Shown: positions 24,692-33,693 of the stretch, in pieces
Numbering within the stretch: position 1 is the stretch's first letter
How the letters are laid out: each line of letters opens with the position of its first letter
Assembly (NCBI GenBank): GCA_963704995.1
Contig: CAVPIM010000020.1
Coordinates: forward strand, 54,640-118,639
From: RYN-230 sp963704995
GTDB taxonomy: Bacteria; Actinomycetota; Actinomycetes; Streptosporangiales; Streptosporangiaceae
Direction of reading: 5' to 3'
DNA length: 64,000 bases
Notes under the pieces: model-generated
Told to the model about the DNA's origin: nothing
The model's input: the letters and a program-made list of their open reading frames with translations, nothing else
Database searches by the model: none
Program-made: the position numbers and the translations under genes

Positions 24692-25039
24692 GTGGACTCA
24701 GCCGATCGCCCGCCGATGCCGCCACCGGTGGTGTGCCAGCTGAGCAGTACCCCAGGCGCGCTCGCCGGGCGGATGGACGAGTACCGGCGCTTGTTCCGCC
24801 AGCACCTGGCCGGGCGCAGCCGGACCGCTGCCGGCATCAGGTTCCGGTTCCGGGCCGGCCCGGGCGTCGAGGACTGGGTCCGCGACCTGGCCCGCCGGGA
24901 GAAGGAATGCTGCGCTTTCTTCGACTTCACCGTGACGGCCGACGGCCAGGAAGTCCGCTGGGACGCCGCGGTGGCCGGCGGCGAGGCCGCCCGCGACGTG
25001 CTGGCCGGGTTCTACCGCCTGCCGGACATCTGGGCCTGA
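24692..25039 (+). CDS. Small Cys-Cys protein of a MerR-controlled unit
   Basis: Unrecognised protein of 115 residues, cytoplasmic, with no signal peptide. The core reads RMDEYRRLFRQHLAGR, then a strand IRFRFRAG, then LARREKECCAFFDFTVT with adjacent Cys73-Cys74, plus Cys15 near the N-terminus. Similar short proteins with an E-x-C-C-x-F-F pattern occur beside metal-responsive regulators. Metal binding through the Cys pair is an inference. The GTG start at 24692 has AGGGAG upstream, and the MerR promoter lies about 50 bp before it. Confidence 0.7.
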   Translation: MDSADRPPMPPPVVCQLSSTPGALAGRMDEYRRLFRQHLAGRSRTAAGIRFRFRAGPGVEDWVRDLARREKECCAFFDFTVTADGQEVRWDAAVAGGEAARDVLAGFYRLPDIWA

Positions 25040-25096
25040 TCGCGGGTCAGGTGTCACTCTGGCCCTGATCGCAGGTCAGGCGGTCACTCCTGGGCC
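25030..25096. repeat. Tandem repeat (about 30 bp, 2.2 copies) spanning two stop codons
   Basis: Units at 25030-25058 and 25059-25089 share CTGGSCCTGATCGCRGGTCAGG. The first contains the stop of the small Cys-Cys gene and the second contains the stop of the convergent DHFR-fold gene. Confidence 0.75.
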
Positions 25097-25704
25097 AGGG
25101 CGTATGAGCCGTAGCGGGCCGGGCCGTCCGGCTGGTAGACCGCCATGATCACGCCGGTGCCGGTGGTCGTGGCGCTGACCAGCCGCAGGGCGGCCGCCCG
25201 GGCCCCGTCGCGGAACAGCTTCTTCCCCGAGCCGAGGTGCACCGGGAAGTACAGCAGCCGGTACTCGTCCACCAGGTCGTGCTCGATGAGGGTCTGGGCC
25301 AGCTGCCCGCTGCCGTGCACCTGCAGCTCGCGGCCGGGACGTTCCCTGAGCTTGGCCACCTCGGCGGCGACGTCGCCGCCGAGCAGCGACGAGCCGGGCC
25401 ACGGCACGGCGTCGAGGGTCGTGGAGGCCACGTACTTCGGCAGCGTGTTGAGCTTGCTGGCGATGGGGTCGGCGGGGTCGGTGACGTGCGGCCAGTGGCC
25501 GGCGAAGATCTGGTACGTCCTGCGGCCGAGCAGGAAGGCGTCGGCCTGGTCGAACCAGCCGCTCATGGCGGCCCCGAAGTCCTGGTCGCCGTAGGGGAAG
25601 GACCAGCCGCCGTGCTCGAAGCGGCCGTCGGTGTCCTCGTCCGGGCCGCCCGGCGCCTGCATTACGCCGTCGAGGGTCAGGAACGTGTGCAGGGTCAGTC
25701 GCAT
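25084..25704 (-). CDS. Dihydrofolate-reductase-fold (RibD C-terminal type) protein
   Basis: NADPH-binding reductase fold of 206 residues. The pattern is that of the YwjB/RibD_C group: LTLHTFLTLDGVMQAPGG at the start, DAFLLGRRTYQIFAGHWP in the middle, LQVHGSGQLAQTLIEHDLVD, and the C-terminal GTGVIMAVYQP strand. The Asp/Glu proton donor of true DHFR is not evident, so folate reduction is unlikely; the substrate is unknown. It is convergent with the Cys-Cys gene. Confidence 0.87.
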   Translation of the reverse strand: MRLTLHTFLTLDGVMQAPGGPDEDTDGRFEHGGWSFPYGDQDFGAAMSGWFDQADAFLLGRRTYQIFAGHWPHVTDPADPIASKLNTLPKYVASTTLDAVPWPGSSLLGGDVAAEVAKLRERPGRELQVHGSGQLAQTLIEHDLVDEYRLLYFPVHLGSGKKLFRDGARAAALRLVSATTTGTGVIMAVYQPDGPARYGSYALAQE

Positions 25705-25903
25705 TGTCGTCTCCTCTGCTCATCCGCGTCTGGCCGCGGGCAGGCCCGGGTCGGCGGGCCTGCCCCGGTAAGACGGCGCGCCCGCCCCGGAATCATCGTT
25801 CCCCGTCCCGCCGATCCTCCCGCGGCTCTTGCCTGGATCAATCTGGGCGTGGTGGCGTGGAGGCTCCGTGCATGAGCCGTGGCAGCCAGGGGAAGGGGGC
25901 CAG

Positions 25904-27082
25904 ATGCCCGATGCGGGCGCGGCGGCACCGCGCAGGTACGTGGTGGCCGGGGCCGGGGTGCTCGGCGTCTGCCTGGCCGCGCGGCTGGCCGGGGCGGGAG
26001 CGGAGGTGACGCTCCTGGAGCAGGACCGGCCCGGCCGGGCCGCGACCCGGTCCAGCTTCGCCTGGCTCAATTCCAACGACAAGGCGCCCCGCGCCTACCA
26101 CGACCTGAACCACGCCGGGATGCGGGCCTGGGAACGGCTGGCCGGGAGCCTGGGCGGCGCCGCGTGGTACCGGCCCGCAGGGAACCTCGAGTGGGCGGCG
26201 ACTGCCGCCGGGCGCGCGGAACTGGCCGCGCGGGTGCGCAGGCTCACCGGGCTGGGATACCCGGCCCGCCTGATCAGCGGGGCCGAGGCCGTGGAACTGG
26301 AGCCGTCCCTGCGGCTGCCCAGCCCGGCACCCGGCGTCGCGTGGTTTCCCGGCGAGGGGTACCTGCTCACCGAGGCGATGGTCACGGACCTGCTGAAACG
26401 GGCCGCCGGGCACGGGGCGGCGGTGCTGGCCGGCCCGGCCGGCCAGGTGACCGGCCTGGAGGCGCGGGCGGGCCCCCGGGCGGAAGGCGGCGCCGGCTGG
26501 GGCGTGCGCACCGCGGCCGGCCCGGTGATCCCGGCGGATGTGGTGGTGTGCTGCGCGGGCACGCAGGTTCCCCGGCTGGCCGCGCTGGCCGGCGCGGCGG
26601 CGCCGGTCCCGCTGGTCCCGTGGCAGGAGCCGGGCGCCACGGCGCCGGGCCTGGTGGTCCAGGCCGGCCCGGTGGCCGCCCCGGGCCTGACCCGGATCGT
26701 GCACGCCCCCGAGGTGTACCTGCGGCCGCACGCCGGCGGGCTGGTGCACCTGGAAGCCCCCGACGCGGCCGTGGACCTGCACACGCCCGACGGGGAACTG
26801 CGGCGCTGGGCGGCTGAGCTGCTGGACCGGGCGCGCCGGGTGACCGGCGGGCTCGATGAGGCCGCCGTGACCGGGTACCGGGTCTGCGTCCGGCCCATGC
26901 CCGCGGACGGCCAGTCCATCGTGGGCTGGCTGCCCGGCGTGCCGGGCGTGTACGTGGCCGTGACCCACAGCGGCGTCACCCTCGGCGCGCACCTGGCCGG
27001 GCTGATCACCGCCGAACTGCTCGGCGGCGCGGCCCCGGCGGAGCTCGCCCCGTTCCGGCCCGGGCGCTTCCTGGCGGGCTAG
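25904..27082 (+). CDS. FAD-dependent oxidoreductase (DAO family)
   Basis: Amine- or amino-acid-oxidase-like flavoprotein of 392 residues. The FAD dinucleotide motif is YVVAGAGVLGVCLAARLAGA (about 12-31), with an acidic end in LLEQDRPG. The family end motif is PADGQSIVGWLPGVPGVYVA, followed by THSGVTLGAHLAGL. Both ends are intact. The substrate is probably an N-substituted amino acid or similar. ATG 25904 has AAGGGGG just upstream. The stop region carries a short 13-bp duplication (GCGGGCTAGCGCT). Confidence 0.88.
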   Translation: MPDAGAAAPRRYVVAGAGVLGVCLAARLAGAGAEVTLLEQDRPGRAATRSSFAWLNSNDKAPRAYHDLNHAGMRAWERLAGSLGGAAWYRPAGNLEWAATAAGRAELAARVRRLTGLGYPARLISGAEAVELEPSLRLPSPAPGVAWFPGEGYLLTEAMVTDLLKRAAGHGAAVLAGPAGQVTGLEARAGPRAEGGAGWGVRTAAGPVIPADVVVCCAGTQVPRLAALAGAAAPVPLVPWQEPGATAPGLVVQAGPVAAPGLTRIVHAPEVYLRPHAGGLVHLEAPDAAVDLHTPDGELRRWAAELLDRARRVTGGLDEAAVTGYRVCVRPMPADGQSIVGWLPGVPGVYVAVTHSGVTLGAHLAGLITAELLGGAAPAELAPFRPGRFLAG

Positions 27083-27169
27083 CGCTGCGGGCTAGCGTTC
27101 CCCGGCGCCGGTGAGTCCGGCCCTCCCGGAGCGTCGTACCTTCTGACACCTAGGTCAAAGGAGCTGCTG

Positions 27170-27850
27170 GTGAGCACGTTCGTGCTGGTGCCCGGGGCCG
27201 GGGGCATGGCGTCGTTCTGGTCCCGGGTCGTCCCGCTGCTGGAGGCCCGCGGTCATCAGGCCATCGCCGTCGATCTGCCCGGCGACGACGAGTCCGCGGG
27301 GCTGCCCGAGTACACCGATCTGGTCATCGCGGTGATCGGCGGCCACCCGGACGCCGTGCTGGTGGCCCAGTCGATGGGCGGGTTCACCGCGCCGATGGTG
27401 TGCGCCCGGGTGCCTGTGGGGCTGCTGGTCCTGGTCAACGCCATGCTCCCGCGGCCCGGGGAGACACCAGGCGAGTGGGGGGGCAGCACCGGCTCGGAGG
27501 AGGCCCGCGTCGCCGCGGCCCGGGACGGCGGGTACCCGGCCGGGTTCGACCTGGACACCTATTTCCTGCATGACCTGCCCGCCGAGGTCCTGGCCTCGGG
27601 GCAGGTCTCCGGCCGCCCCGAGGCCGACATCGCGTTCGGCCAGCCCTGCGCCGTCACCCAGTGGCCCGCCGTGCCCACCCGGGTGATCGCCGGGCGGGAC
27701 GACCGGTTGTTCCCGCTGGAGTTCCAGCGCCGGGTGGCCAAGGACCGGCTCGGGCTCGACGTGGACGTGGTGCCCGGCGGGCACCTGGCCGCCCTGTCCC
27801 ACCCGGCCGAGCTGGCCGCGCAGCTCACCAGCTACCTGGCCCAGCCTTAG
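27170..27850 (+). CDS. Alpha/beta hydrolase
   Basis: Small hydrolase of 226 residues of the MenH/EstC-like group. The oxyanion strand FVLVPGAGGMASFW is at the N-terminus, the nucleophile Ser lies in LVAQSMGGFTAP (about 64-75), the acid in IAGRDDRLFP and His in PGGHLAALSHP. The lid is reduced. The GTG start has AAAGGAG at ideal spacing. An imperfect palindrome TGACACCTAGGTCA lies 12-25 bp before the start and could be a regulator site. No neighbour suggests a substrate. Confidence 0.87.
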   Translation: MSTFVLVPGAGGMASFWSRVVPLLEARGHQAIAVDLPGDDESAGLPEYTDLVIAVIGGHPDAVLVAQSMGGFTAPMVCARVPVGLLVLVNAMLPRPGETPGEWGGSTGSEEARVAAARDGGYPAGFDLDTYFLHDLPAEVLASGQVSGRPEADIAFGQPCAVTQWPAVPTRVIAGRDDRLFPLEFQRRVAKDRLGLDVDVVPGGHLAALSHPAELAAQLTSYLAQP

Positions 27851-27901
27851 CCGCGGCGGCTAGCGCGGCCCGGGACCGGCCCAGGACCGGCCCGGCTGCG
27901 G

Positions 27902-29098
27902 CTAGCGCAGGATCAGGGCGCCGGCCTGTGACCCGGAGTTGATGACGGCGACAGCGAGCTGGCGCGCACCGGGATACCAGGACGCGACCTGGACCTTGGC
28001 GATGAAGCTCAGCTCGGCCACCAGGTCGTCGCCGCGCGCGGGCCAGCCGAAGCTGACCAGGGCGTCGCTGCTGACATTGAGTCCCGGCACGGGCACCGGG
28101 CGGCTGCTGGCGACGGGCACCACATCGAGCTGCATGGCCAGGGCCCCGTCGTCGCCCCGGCTGTCGAAACTGACCTGCAGGGCGAGGAATTTCCCGTCGG
28201 GGCTGAACGCGCCGTTGACGGCGGAACTCGCTCCCGGCAGCGCGACGGTGGTCTGCCGGCCGGTGGCGAGGTCCGCCACCCGCACGCGGCACAGCGGCGC
28301 GCAGCGCGTCGCCCAGGCCACCCGGGTCGCGCTGGCCGCTATGACCCCCGCGAAGGACCGGCTGGCCCGCGCGGCGCCGGGGCTCCACAGCGTGTAGACG
28401 GGCGTCCCCGGCTGGGCCGTCGGGATCAGCAGCAGGCCACGATCGGTCGCCTGGTCGAGCGCATACCCGACGGGCAGCCTGAATGCGGGCCCGGAGGGCA
28501 CGCCGGTGACGCTGACCTCCTGCGCGATGGCCGCGGTGGTCCTCATGTCAGCGCCGGCCGGGTAGCTCGTCAGCCACAGGGCACGCACCGAGGCGCCCGG
28601 CGCGACCTGGTTCGCGGTCCCGAGCCGGGTCGCCGACCGCGCGCCGTCAGCGAGGAAGTAGACCGGCACCTGCGGGCCTGCGCAACTGCCGCAGCGGACC
28701 GTCGCATCCGAGCCGGCCTGGACCGCCCAGCCGCCCGGGACCCGGTTGAACTGGTAGCCGGACTCGTCACGGGGCAGCCCGCCGATGGGCTGCTCGTGCC
28801 CCGTCCCCAGCCACAGCCAGGCGGGCTGCGGCCCGGCGAGCGGCAGCCGGAGGTTCCGGTCGCGGGACATGGCGAGCCCGCTGACCCCGCCCGGCTCATG
28901 GACATGAAGGCCCACGGGCACCAGCGGCATGGCGGCCTGGCTGGCGGCATCAGAGCGAGGATGGGCCTGGCCGTGGCGGTGGTGCGGAAGGTGCTCGACA
29001 ATCAGGACGGTCGCCAGAGCCAGGACGGCGATCGGGATCACCCAGCGCCACCGGCGTCCGGGTTCGCGGTCGCCGCCCTGGCTGAGGACGTCACTCAC
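27902..29098 (-). CDS. Membrane-anchored hypothetical protein, probable beta-propeller
   Basis: Unrecognised protein of 398 residues. A single helix at about 18-36 (WVIPIAVLALATVLIV) anchors it, with the rest outside. The extracytoplasmic part is rich in beta strands and shows WD40/TolB-like stretches such as NGAFSPDGKFLALQVSF and LVSFGWPARGDDLVAEL. One Cys pair occurs in RCGSCAGPQ and another in RCAPLCRVRV, so disulfides are likely. It is divergent from the methyltransferase gene with almost 300 bp between the starts, in which I see no other gene. Confidence 0.7.
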   Translation of the reverse strand: MSDVLSQGGDREPGRRWRWVIPIAVLALATVLIVEHLPHHRHGQAHPRSDAASQAAMPLVPVGLHVHEPGGVSGLAMSRDRNLRLPLAGPQPAWLWLGTGHEQPIGGLPRDESGYQFNRVPGGWAVQAGSDATVRCGSCAGPQVPVYFLADGARSATRLGTANQVAPGASVRALWLTSYPAGADMRTTAAIAQEVSVTGVPSGPAFRLPVGYALDQATDRGLLLIPTAQPGTPVYTLWSPGAARASRSFAGVIAASATRVAWATRCAPLCRVRVADLATGRQTTVALPGASSAVNGAFSPDGKFLALQVSFDSRGDDGALAMQLDVVPVASSRPVPVPGLNVSSDALVSFGWPARGDDLVAELSFIAKVQVASWYPGARQLAVAVINSGSQAGALILR

Positions 29099-29394
29099 TG
29101 GCTACCGCCCATCCAGGCCGATCTGCGGACACGACGACACCAGCCTGCGTGCGCGAGGGCGCCGCCGCAACCAGGCCGGGACCGGGCGCCATCCGCCGAG
29201 GCGACCCGGACATCCCGATGTACGACATTACGGACGCCAATCCCGCCCCTTTTCTCCAGGTCTGATTCGGCCGGCGCGATCCCGTTGTTTTACCGGGCAA
29301 GGCGTCGGGTATCAGCGACCGCGGGGGCACGTACCGGCCGCACGGAAATAATTCCGCAGCAGGCCGCCGTACAGTGGCAAATCAGGGGAAAAAA

Positions 29395-30192
29395 ATGGGC
29401 ATCAGCACGATAGCGTCCGCAAACGCGACGAGCGCCGTTCCCAGCCAGTACGACCAAGGGGACGTCGATTACCTGGGTTACTGGGCAGGGCGCAGCTACG
29501 AGCACCGCGCCGAGGTGATGGCCCTGTCCCGGCTGCTCCAGGGCCGCCGGTTCGGGCACGCCGTGGACGTGGGGGGCGGATACGGCCGGCTTTCCGTCGT
29601 CCTGCGGCGGTACGCCGACCGGGTGACCCTGGCCGACCCGAGTTGCCGGCAGCTGGAAGTGGCCGAACGTTACCTGGACCGGGATCCGGCGATCGACACG
29701 AGGCTCACCGACGCGGCTCACCTGGACTTCGCCGCGGCCAGCGTCAACCTGGCCGTCATGGTCCGCGTGCTGCATCATCTGCCCGACCCGGAGCAGGAAC
29801 TTTCCGAGATCGCCCGGATAGTGCGGCCCGGCGGATACGCCATCGTCGAGGCCGCCAACGTCAAGCACGCGGTCAACCGGCTCCGTTACTGGCGCAATGG
29901 CCAGAAAATCCCCATGGCGCCTGTTGACATCCGGTCAGAGGTCAATAAGACCAGCGAAAGCATCCCGTTCGTCAACCACCATCCCGCCGCCGTGGCCCGC
30001 CAGCTGGCCGCCTGCGGCCTGCTGGTCGAGCGGGTGCTGTCGGTGTCCAATCTGCGCCAGCCGGCCCTCAAGCGGATCATGCCGGAAAGGCTGATGCTCG
30101 CCGCCGAGTACGCCATGCAGGTCCCGTTCGCGCCGCTGTCGTTCGGGCCCAGCCTGTTCTTCATGGCCAGGAAGCAACCCGCCCAGGCCTAG
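29395..30192 (+). CDS. Class I SAM-dependent methyltransferase
   Basis: Methyltransferase of 265 residues. Motif I is HAVDVGGGYGRLSVVL (about 57-72), the acidic end of the second strand is TLADPS, motif IV is AVMVRVLHHLPDPEQ, and GGYAIVEAAN follows. The substrate is not inferable. ATG 29395 was chosen over GTG 29374 because AGGGG sits 7 nt before it. The C-terminus has a basic, partly hydrophobic end (ALKRIMPERLMLAAEYAMQV), which may contact membranes. Confidence 0.87.
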   Translation: MGISTIASANATSAVPSQYDQGDVDYLGYWAGRSYEHRAEVMALSRLLQGRRFGHAVDVGGGYGRLSVVLRRYADRVTLADPSCRQLEVAERYLDRDPAIDTRLTDAAHLDFAAASVNLAVMVRVLHHLPDPEQELSEIARIVRPGGYAIVEAANVKHAVNRLRYWRNGQKIPMAPVDIRSEVNKTSESIPFVNHHPAAVARQLAACGLLVERVLSVSNLRQPALKRIMPERLMLAAEYAMQVPFAPLSFGPSLFFMARKQPAQA

Positions 30193-30203
30193 ACCACGAG
30201 CGA

Positions 30204-31499
30204 TCAGCAGGGCAGCAGGCCGAAGCGCTGCTTGGCCGCGAGCACGTGCGCGGCGGCCGCGTCAACCTCGCCCTGGAAGGCGCGCGAGGCACGGGCCCGG
30301 GCCAGCACGGCCCGGGCCATGGCCTCCGCCGGGCCCACGTACTTCGACGTCACCAGGTCACCGCCCGCGGCGATGAACTGGACCGCCCGGCTCCCCGGCG
30401 GCACGCTGGCCACCGCCTGGGCCGCGCCCAGGTCGTCGGAGATGATCACGCCGCCGAAGTGCATCCGGCCGCGCAGCATCGTGCGCATCACGACCGGGGA
30501 GAACACGGCCAGATGATGCGGGTCGATCCGCGTGTAGGTGGCCAGCGCCACCATCACGAGCGGCACGCCCGCGCCGATGGCCGCCTGGAACGTGCGCAGG
30601 TACGGATCGCCCGGCGTGGTCACCGTGTCGAACACGCCGGCGCTGAAGTCGGTGTTGCCCCGGACCCGGCCGAGCCCGGGGAAGTGCTTGGCCGTGGTGG
30701 CCTCACCCGCCCGGGTCATGCCCTGGATGAACGCGACGCCGTGGCTGGCCACCACGGCCGGCGTGGACCCGAACTCCCGCATCAGCTGCCCGATGGGCGC
30801 GTTCTGGCTGGTGTCCTCGGCTGGCACGACGTCCATCACCGGGGCGAAGTTGAGGTTGACGCCCGCGGCGCGCAGCTCCTCGCCCCAGGTCCGCGCCAGC
30901 CCCCGCAGCCGGGCCGGGGGCAGCATGCCCTGCGCGACGGCGCTCGGCATCGTGGCGAACCCGGGCCCCTGCAGCGCCTGGACCTCGCCGCCTTCCTGGT
31001 TGGCGGCCACGAAGAACCGCACCCCGCTGGTCACCCGGGCCGAGGAGAGGGACTGGATGGCCCGGGCGACCGCAGCCACCCCCGCCACGCCCGCGGTGTC
31101 CGTGGCGATGAAGCTCGCCGAGCCGAAGTGGTACGCCCTGATCGCCTGGGCCGTGGCGCCATCCAGCACGCTGCCGGCCAGCCCCACGACGAACAGCTGC
31201 CCGACCCGCTGGGCCAGGGACATCCGGGCCAGGACCCGGCCCGCGCAGGACCGGGCCAGGCTCGCGGCCGGTGCCGGGCGGGGGGAGGCCGGGCCGGCCG
31301 GGGCGCTGGTGAGCTGGGGATCCGCGGACGGCGACGCCGGCCCGCCGGACGATCCGCCGCACCCAGACACCGCCATCGCCGTCGCGAGCATCAGGCCGGC
31401 CAGCCGGCGGGGGGCCGCGAGCCGCCGGGCACCCGGGCGGCCCGGTGGCGCGGGAAGCCTTCCCGCACCCGGGGCAGACCCGGGTCGGCACTGTCGCAT
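30204..31499 (-). CDS. Glycoside hydrolase family 3 lipoprotein (NagZ-like beta-N-acetylhexosaminidase)
   Basis: Exported hydrolase of 431 residues, predicted to trim N-acetylglucosamine from wall fragments. The lipobox is AVSGC with Cys47. The GH3 N-terminal TIM barrel spans about 90-425, with the KHFPGLGRVRGNTDF motif (substrate binding and general acid loop) and the nucleophile Asp in IISDDLGAAQAV. The longer NagZ sugar loop looks intact. The gene ends 11 bp from the convergent methyltransferase stop. Confidence 0.9.
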   Translation of the reverse strand: MRQCRPGSAPGAGRLPAPPGRPGARRLAAPRRLAGLMLATAMAVSGCGGSSGGPASPSADPQLTSAPAGPASPRPAPAASLARSCAGRVLARMSLAQRVGQLFVVGLAGSVLDGATAQAIRAYHFGSASFIATDTAGVAGVAAVARAIQSLSSARVTSGVRFFVAANQEGGEVQALQGPGFATMPSAVAQGMLPPARLRGLARTWGEELRAAGVNLNFAPVMDVVPAEDTSQNAPIGQLMREFGSTPAVVASHGVAFIQGMTRAGEATTAKHFPGLGRVRGNTDFSAGVFDTVTTPGDPYLRTFQAAIGAGVPLVMVALATYTRIDPHHLAVFSPVVMRTMLRGRMHFGGVIISDDLGAAQAVASVPPGSRAVQFIAAGGDLVTSKYVGPAEAMARAVLARARASRAFQGEVDAAAAHVLAAKQRFGLLPC

Positions 31500-31590
31500 A
31501 TGCGTGGTTCATTCCAGTCAGTACGTGGCCGGTGTCATACCGTTGCTGGCCATCGTAGTGAGCCGGGCAACGCGCCCGGGCCGCTCCGCC

Positions 31591-31790
31591 TCACTGGTCA
31601 GGCAGCGGCAGCCAGCCCTCCACCGTGGTGCCCTGCCCGGGCTGTGAGCAGACCTCCAGGGTGCCGCCGAGCGCCGCCCGCCGGTCGGCCATCCCCTGCA
31701 GGCCGCTCCCCTTCCGGGTCGCGGCCGGGTCGAACCCGGCACCATCGTCGGTCACGGTGAACCGCAGGCCGCCGTTCAGGGGGCCGGGCT
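31591..31790 (-). pseudogene. C-terminal scrap of a sensor histidine kinase (HATPase domain)
   Basis: About 65 codons encode only the last part of a NarL-type kinase: FTVTDDGAGFDPA (N/G1 box), GSGLQGMADRRAALGG (G2 box), then VCSQPGQGTTVEGWLPLP before a TGA. The phosphoacceptor and N-terminal part of the ATPase domain are missing. The SDR stop codon overlaps the broken end, so the kinase gene was cut by deletion or insertion. No response regulator lies nearby. Confidence 0.72.
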
Positions 31791-32528
31791 GAGGCCCGCC
31801 GCCGTGACCAGGTAAGCACCCCCGGCGGCCCCATCGCCGGCCGCGAGGTCCAGGACCGCCTTCCCGACCTGCTCCGCGGTGAGGGCTGGCCCGGCCCGGT
31901 CGGTGAACTCCGCCACCTCGATCCCTTCCCGCGCGGCGTACGCCGCGACGGCGGCGGCCCCCAGCCCGGTCGCCGGGGTCAGCTGGGGCAGCAGCGACAC
32001 GAACCGGATGCCGAGCCCGTCCCGTTCCGATTCCGACGCGGCGTAGGCGGTGATGAACCGGACCGTGGCCTTGGCCCCGGCGTAACCGCCGCTCAGCGGT
32101 GACCCGCGGACGGCCGCCCCGCTGGAGAGCGTGACGACGAGGCTGCCCGGGTCGAGCGGGGCGAGTAGCGCCTCGCGGGTCCAGCCGAAGACGTGCCGCA
32201 CGTCAACCTCCCAGTTCCGGCTGAAGGTCTCCCAGGTGTGCCGCTGGATCGGGCGGGACAGCGGGGCGGCGCCCGCGTTGAGCACCAGCAGGGCGGGGCG
32301 GTAGGCGTCGATGAGCTGCCCGGCCACGACCGGGTCGGCCGCGTCGGCGGCCACCGGCGTGAACGAGCCGCCGAGTTCGGCGCGCAGGCCGTCGAGCGCA
32401 GCCTGGTCCCGGGCCACGCCGACGACCGGCGACCCGGCCGCGGCCAGGGCGGTGGCGATGGCCCGGCCGAACCCGCGGCTGGCCCCGGTGACCAGCGCCG
32501 GGCGGACCGTTATCTGTGAACTGGTCAT
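31776..32528 (-). CDS. Short-chain dehydrogenase/reductase
   Basis: Oxidoreductase of 250 residues with a Rossmann fold. The cofactor motif ALVTGASRGFGRAIA is at about 11-25; the NAG motif appears as LNAGAAP; catalytic Ser lies in TLSSGAAV and Tyr-x3-Lys in GGYAGAKATV. The substrate is unknown. It follows the sigma factor gene after 41 bp on the same strand, with GGGGGAAG before its ATG, so the two probably form one transcript. Confidence 0.87.
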   Translation of the reverse strand: MTSSQITVRPALVTGASRGFGRAIATALAAAGSPVVGVARDQAALDGLRAELGGSFTPVAADAADPVVAGQLIDAYRPALLVLNAGAAPLSRPIQRHTWETFSRNWEVDVRHVFGWTREALLAPLDPGSLVVTLSSGAAVRGSPLSGGYAGAKATVRFITAYAASESERDGLGIRFVSLLPQLTPATGLGAAAVAAYAAREGIEVAEFTDRAGPALTAEQVGKAVLDLAAGDGAAGGAYLVTAAGLSPAP

Positions 32529-32569
32529 GAACTTCCCCCAGGGGGTCGGCGGCCGCCCCGTGCGGCCAG

Positions 32570-33589
32570 CTACCCAGATAGACCAGCCGCGGGGCCCGCA
32601 GTCGCCGCGCCGGCCGCGACCGGTTCATCCAGCCGGGCCGGCAGGCCGAACACCTGGAACAGTCCGGGGTCGAGGAAGATGTCCAGCCGGGTGATCCCGC
32701 CCGGCGTGAGCGTCAGCACCTGCACCGCGTGCGCCCGGTACAGCCCGTCCTGGCCGCGCTGGTAGATGGCGAACGCCGGCTGGCCGTTGGCCCGGGCCGG
32801 CCGCATCCGGAACCGCCCGCGCGTGGTGAGCACCTTCTCCGCAACGAAAGTCAACACCGCAGCGCGGCCGGTGAACCAGGCCGGCAGGGGCGGCATCTCC
32901 AGGACCACGTCGTCGCGGAGCAGTGCGGCCAGCGCGGCCACGTCGGCGTCCTCGAACGCCGCGGCGAACCGGTCCAGCAGCGCCCGCTGGTGTTCCCCGG
33001 CGGGCTCGGCCACCTCGTCCTGGTCCGGCAGGGCCCGCGCGACCAGGGCCCGGGCCCGGCGCAGCCCGCTGTTGACCGCGGTGGTGCTGGTGCCGAGCAG
33101 GTCCGCGACCTCGGCTGCGGGCCAGTCCAGGACGTCGCGCAGGATGAGGAACGCGCGCTGGCGGGCGGGCAGGTACTGCCAGGCGGCGACCAGCGCCAGC
33201 CGGGTGCCGGCCCGGGCCGCGGCCACTGCCGCGGGATCGTCGGGCGTCTCCCCCAGCCACGCGCCGGGCATGGGCTGCAGCCAGGGCACATCCGGGGCCG
33301 GCCGGACCGGCGCCCGCGGGTCCTCACCCGGCGCGCCGACTCCCGAGGGCAGCGGGCGCCGGCCGCGGCGCTCGATCGCGGTCAGGCACGCGTTCGTGGC
33401 GATCCGGTACAGCCAGGTCCGCACCGAGGACCGGCCCTGGAACCCGGCGTACCCGCGCCAGGCTCGCAGGTACGTTTCCTGGACCACGTCCTCGGCCTCA
33501 TCGGCCGAGCCCAGCATCCGGTAGCAGTGCACCAGCAGCTCAGCCCGGAACTCCCCGGTGAGGCTGGTGAAATCGTCGGTGGTCGTCAT
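32570..33589 (-). CDS. ECF-type sigma factor with SnoaL-like C-terminal domain (SigG-like)
   Basis: RNA polymerase sigma factor of 339 residues. Region 2 (ELLVHCYRMLGSADEAEDVV with QETYLRAWRGYAGF) and region 4 (AFLILRDVLDWPAAEVADLL, then GTSTTAVNSGLRRARALV) are clear. A SnoaL/NTF2-like domain (about 205-325, FAAAFEDADVAALAALLRDD onwards) follows. This layout is known for SigG/SigJ-type and ECF41-type factors, where the tail replaces a separate anti-sigma factor. The tail may sense a small ligand. The target set is unknown; the SDR downstream is the likely first target. Confidence 0.88.
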   Translation of the reverse strand: MTTTDDFTSLTGEFRAELLVHCYRMLGSADEAEDVVQETYLRAWRGYAGFQGRSSVRTWLYRIATNACLTAIERRGRRPLPSGVGAPGEDPRAPVRPAPDVPWLQPMPGAWLGETPDDPAAVAAARAGTRLALVAAWQYLPARQRAFLILRDVLDWPAAEVADLLGTSTTAVNSGLRRARALVARALPDQDEVAEPAGEHQRALLDRFAAAFEDADVAALAALLRDDVVLEMPPLPAWFTGRAAVLTFVAEKVLTTRGRFRMRPARANGQPAFAIYQRGQDGLYRAHAVQVLTLTPGGITRLDIFLDPGLFQVFGLPARLDEPVAAGAATAGPAAGLSG

Positions 33590-33693
33590 CGGATCTCCGG
33601 TGCGTGCGGCCGCATGCCCTGTAGACCCCCGAGCGGGGCAAAAGTCACCGCCGGGAGCGGCTCCCGGTCGTCAGCGCGGGCCGGCCGGGCCGC

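Noticed and set aside
31715..31740. A tRNA T-arm-like sequence (GGTCGAACCC)
   Set aside because: It lies in the histidine-kinase remnant coding sequence, and no acceptor or anticodon stem can be drawn around it. No tRNA or rRNA gene was found in the window.
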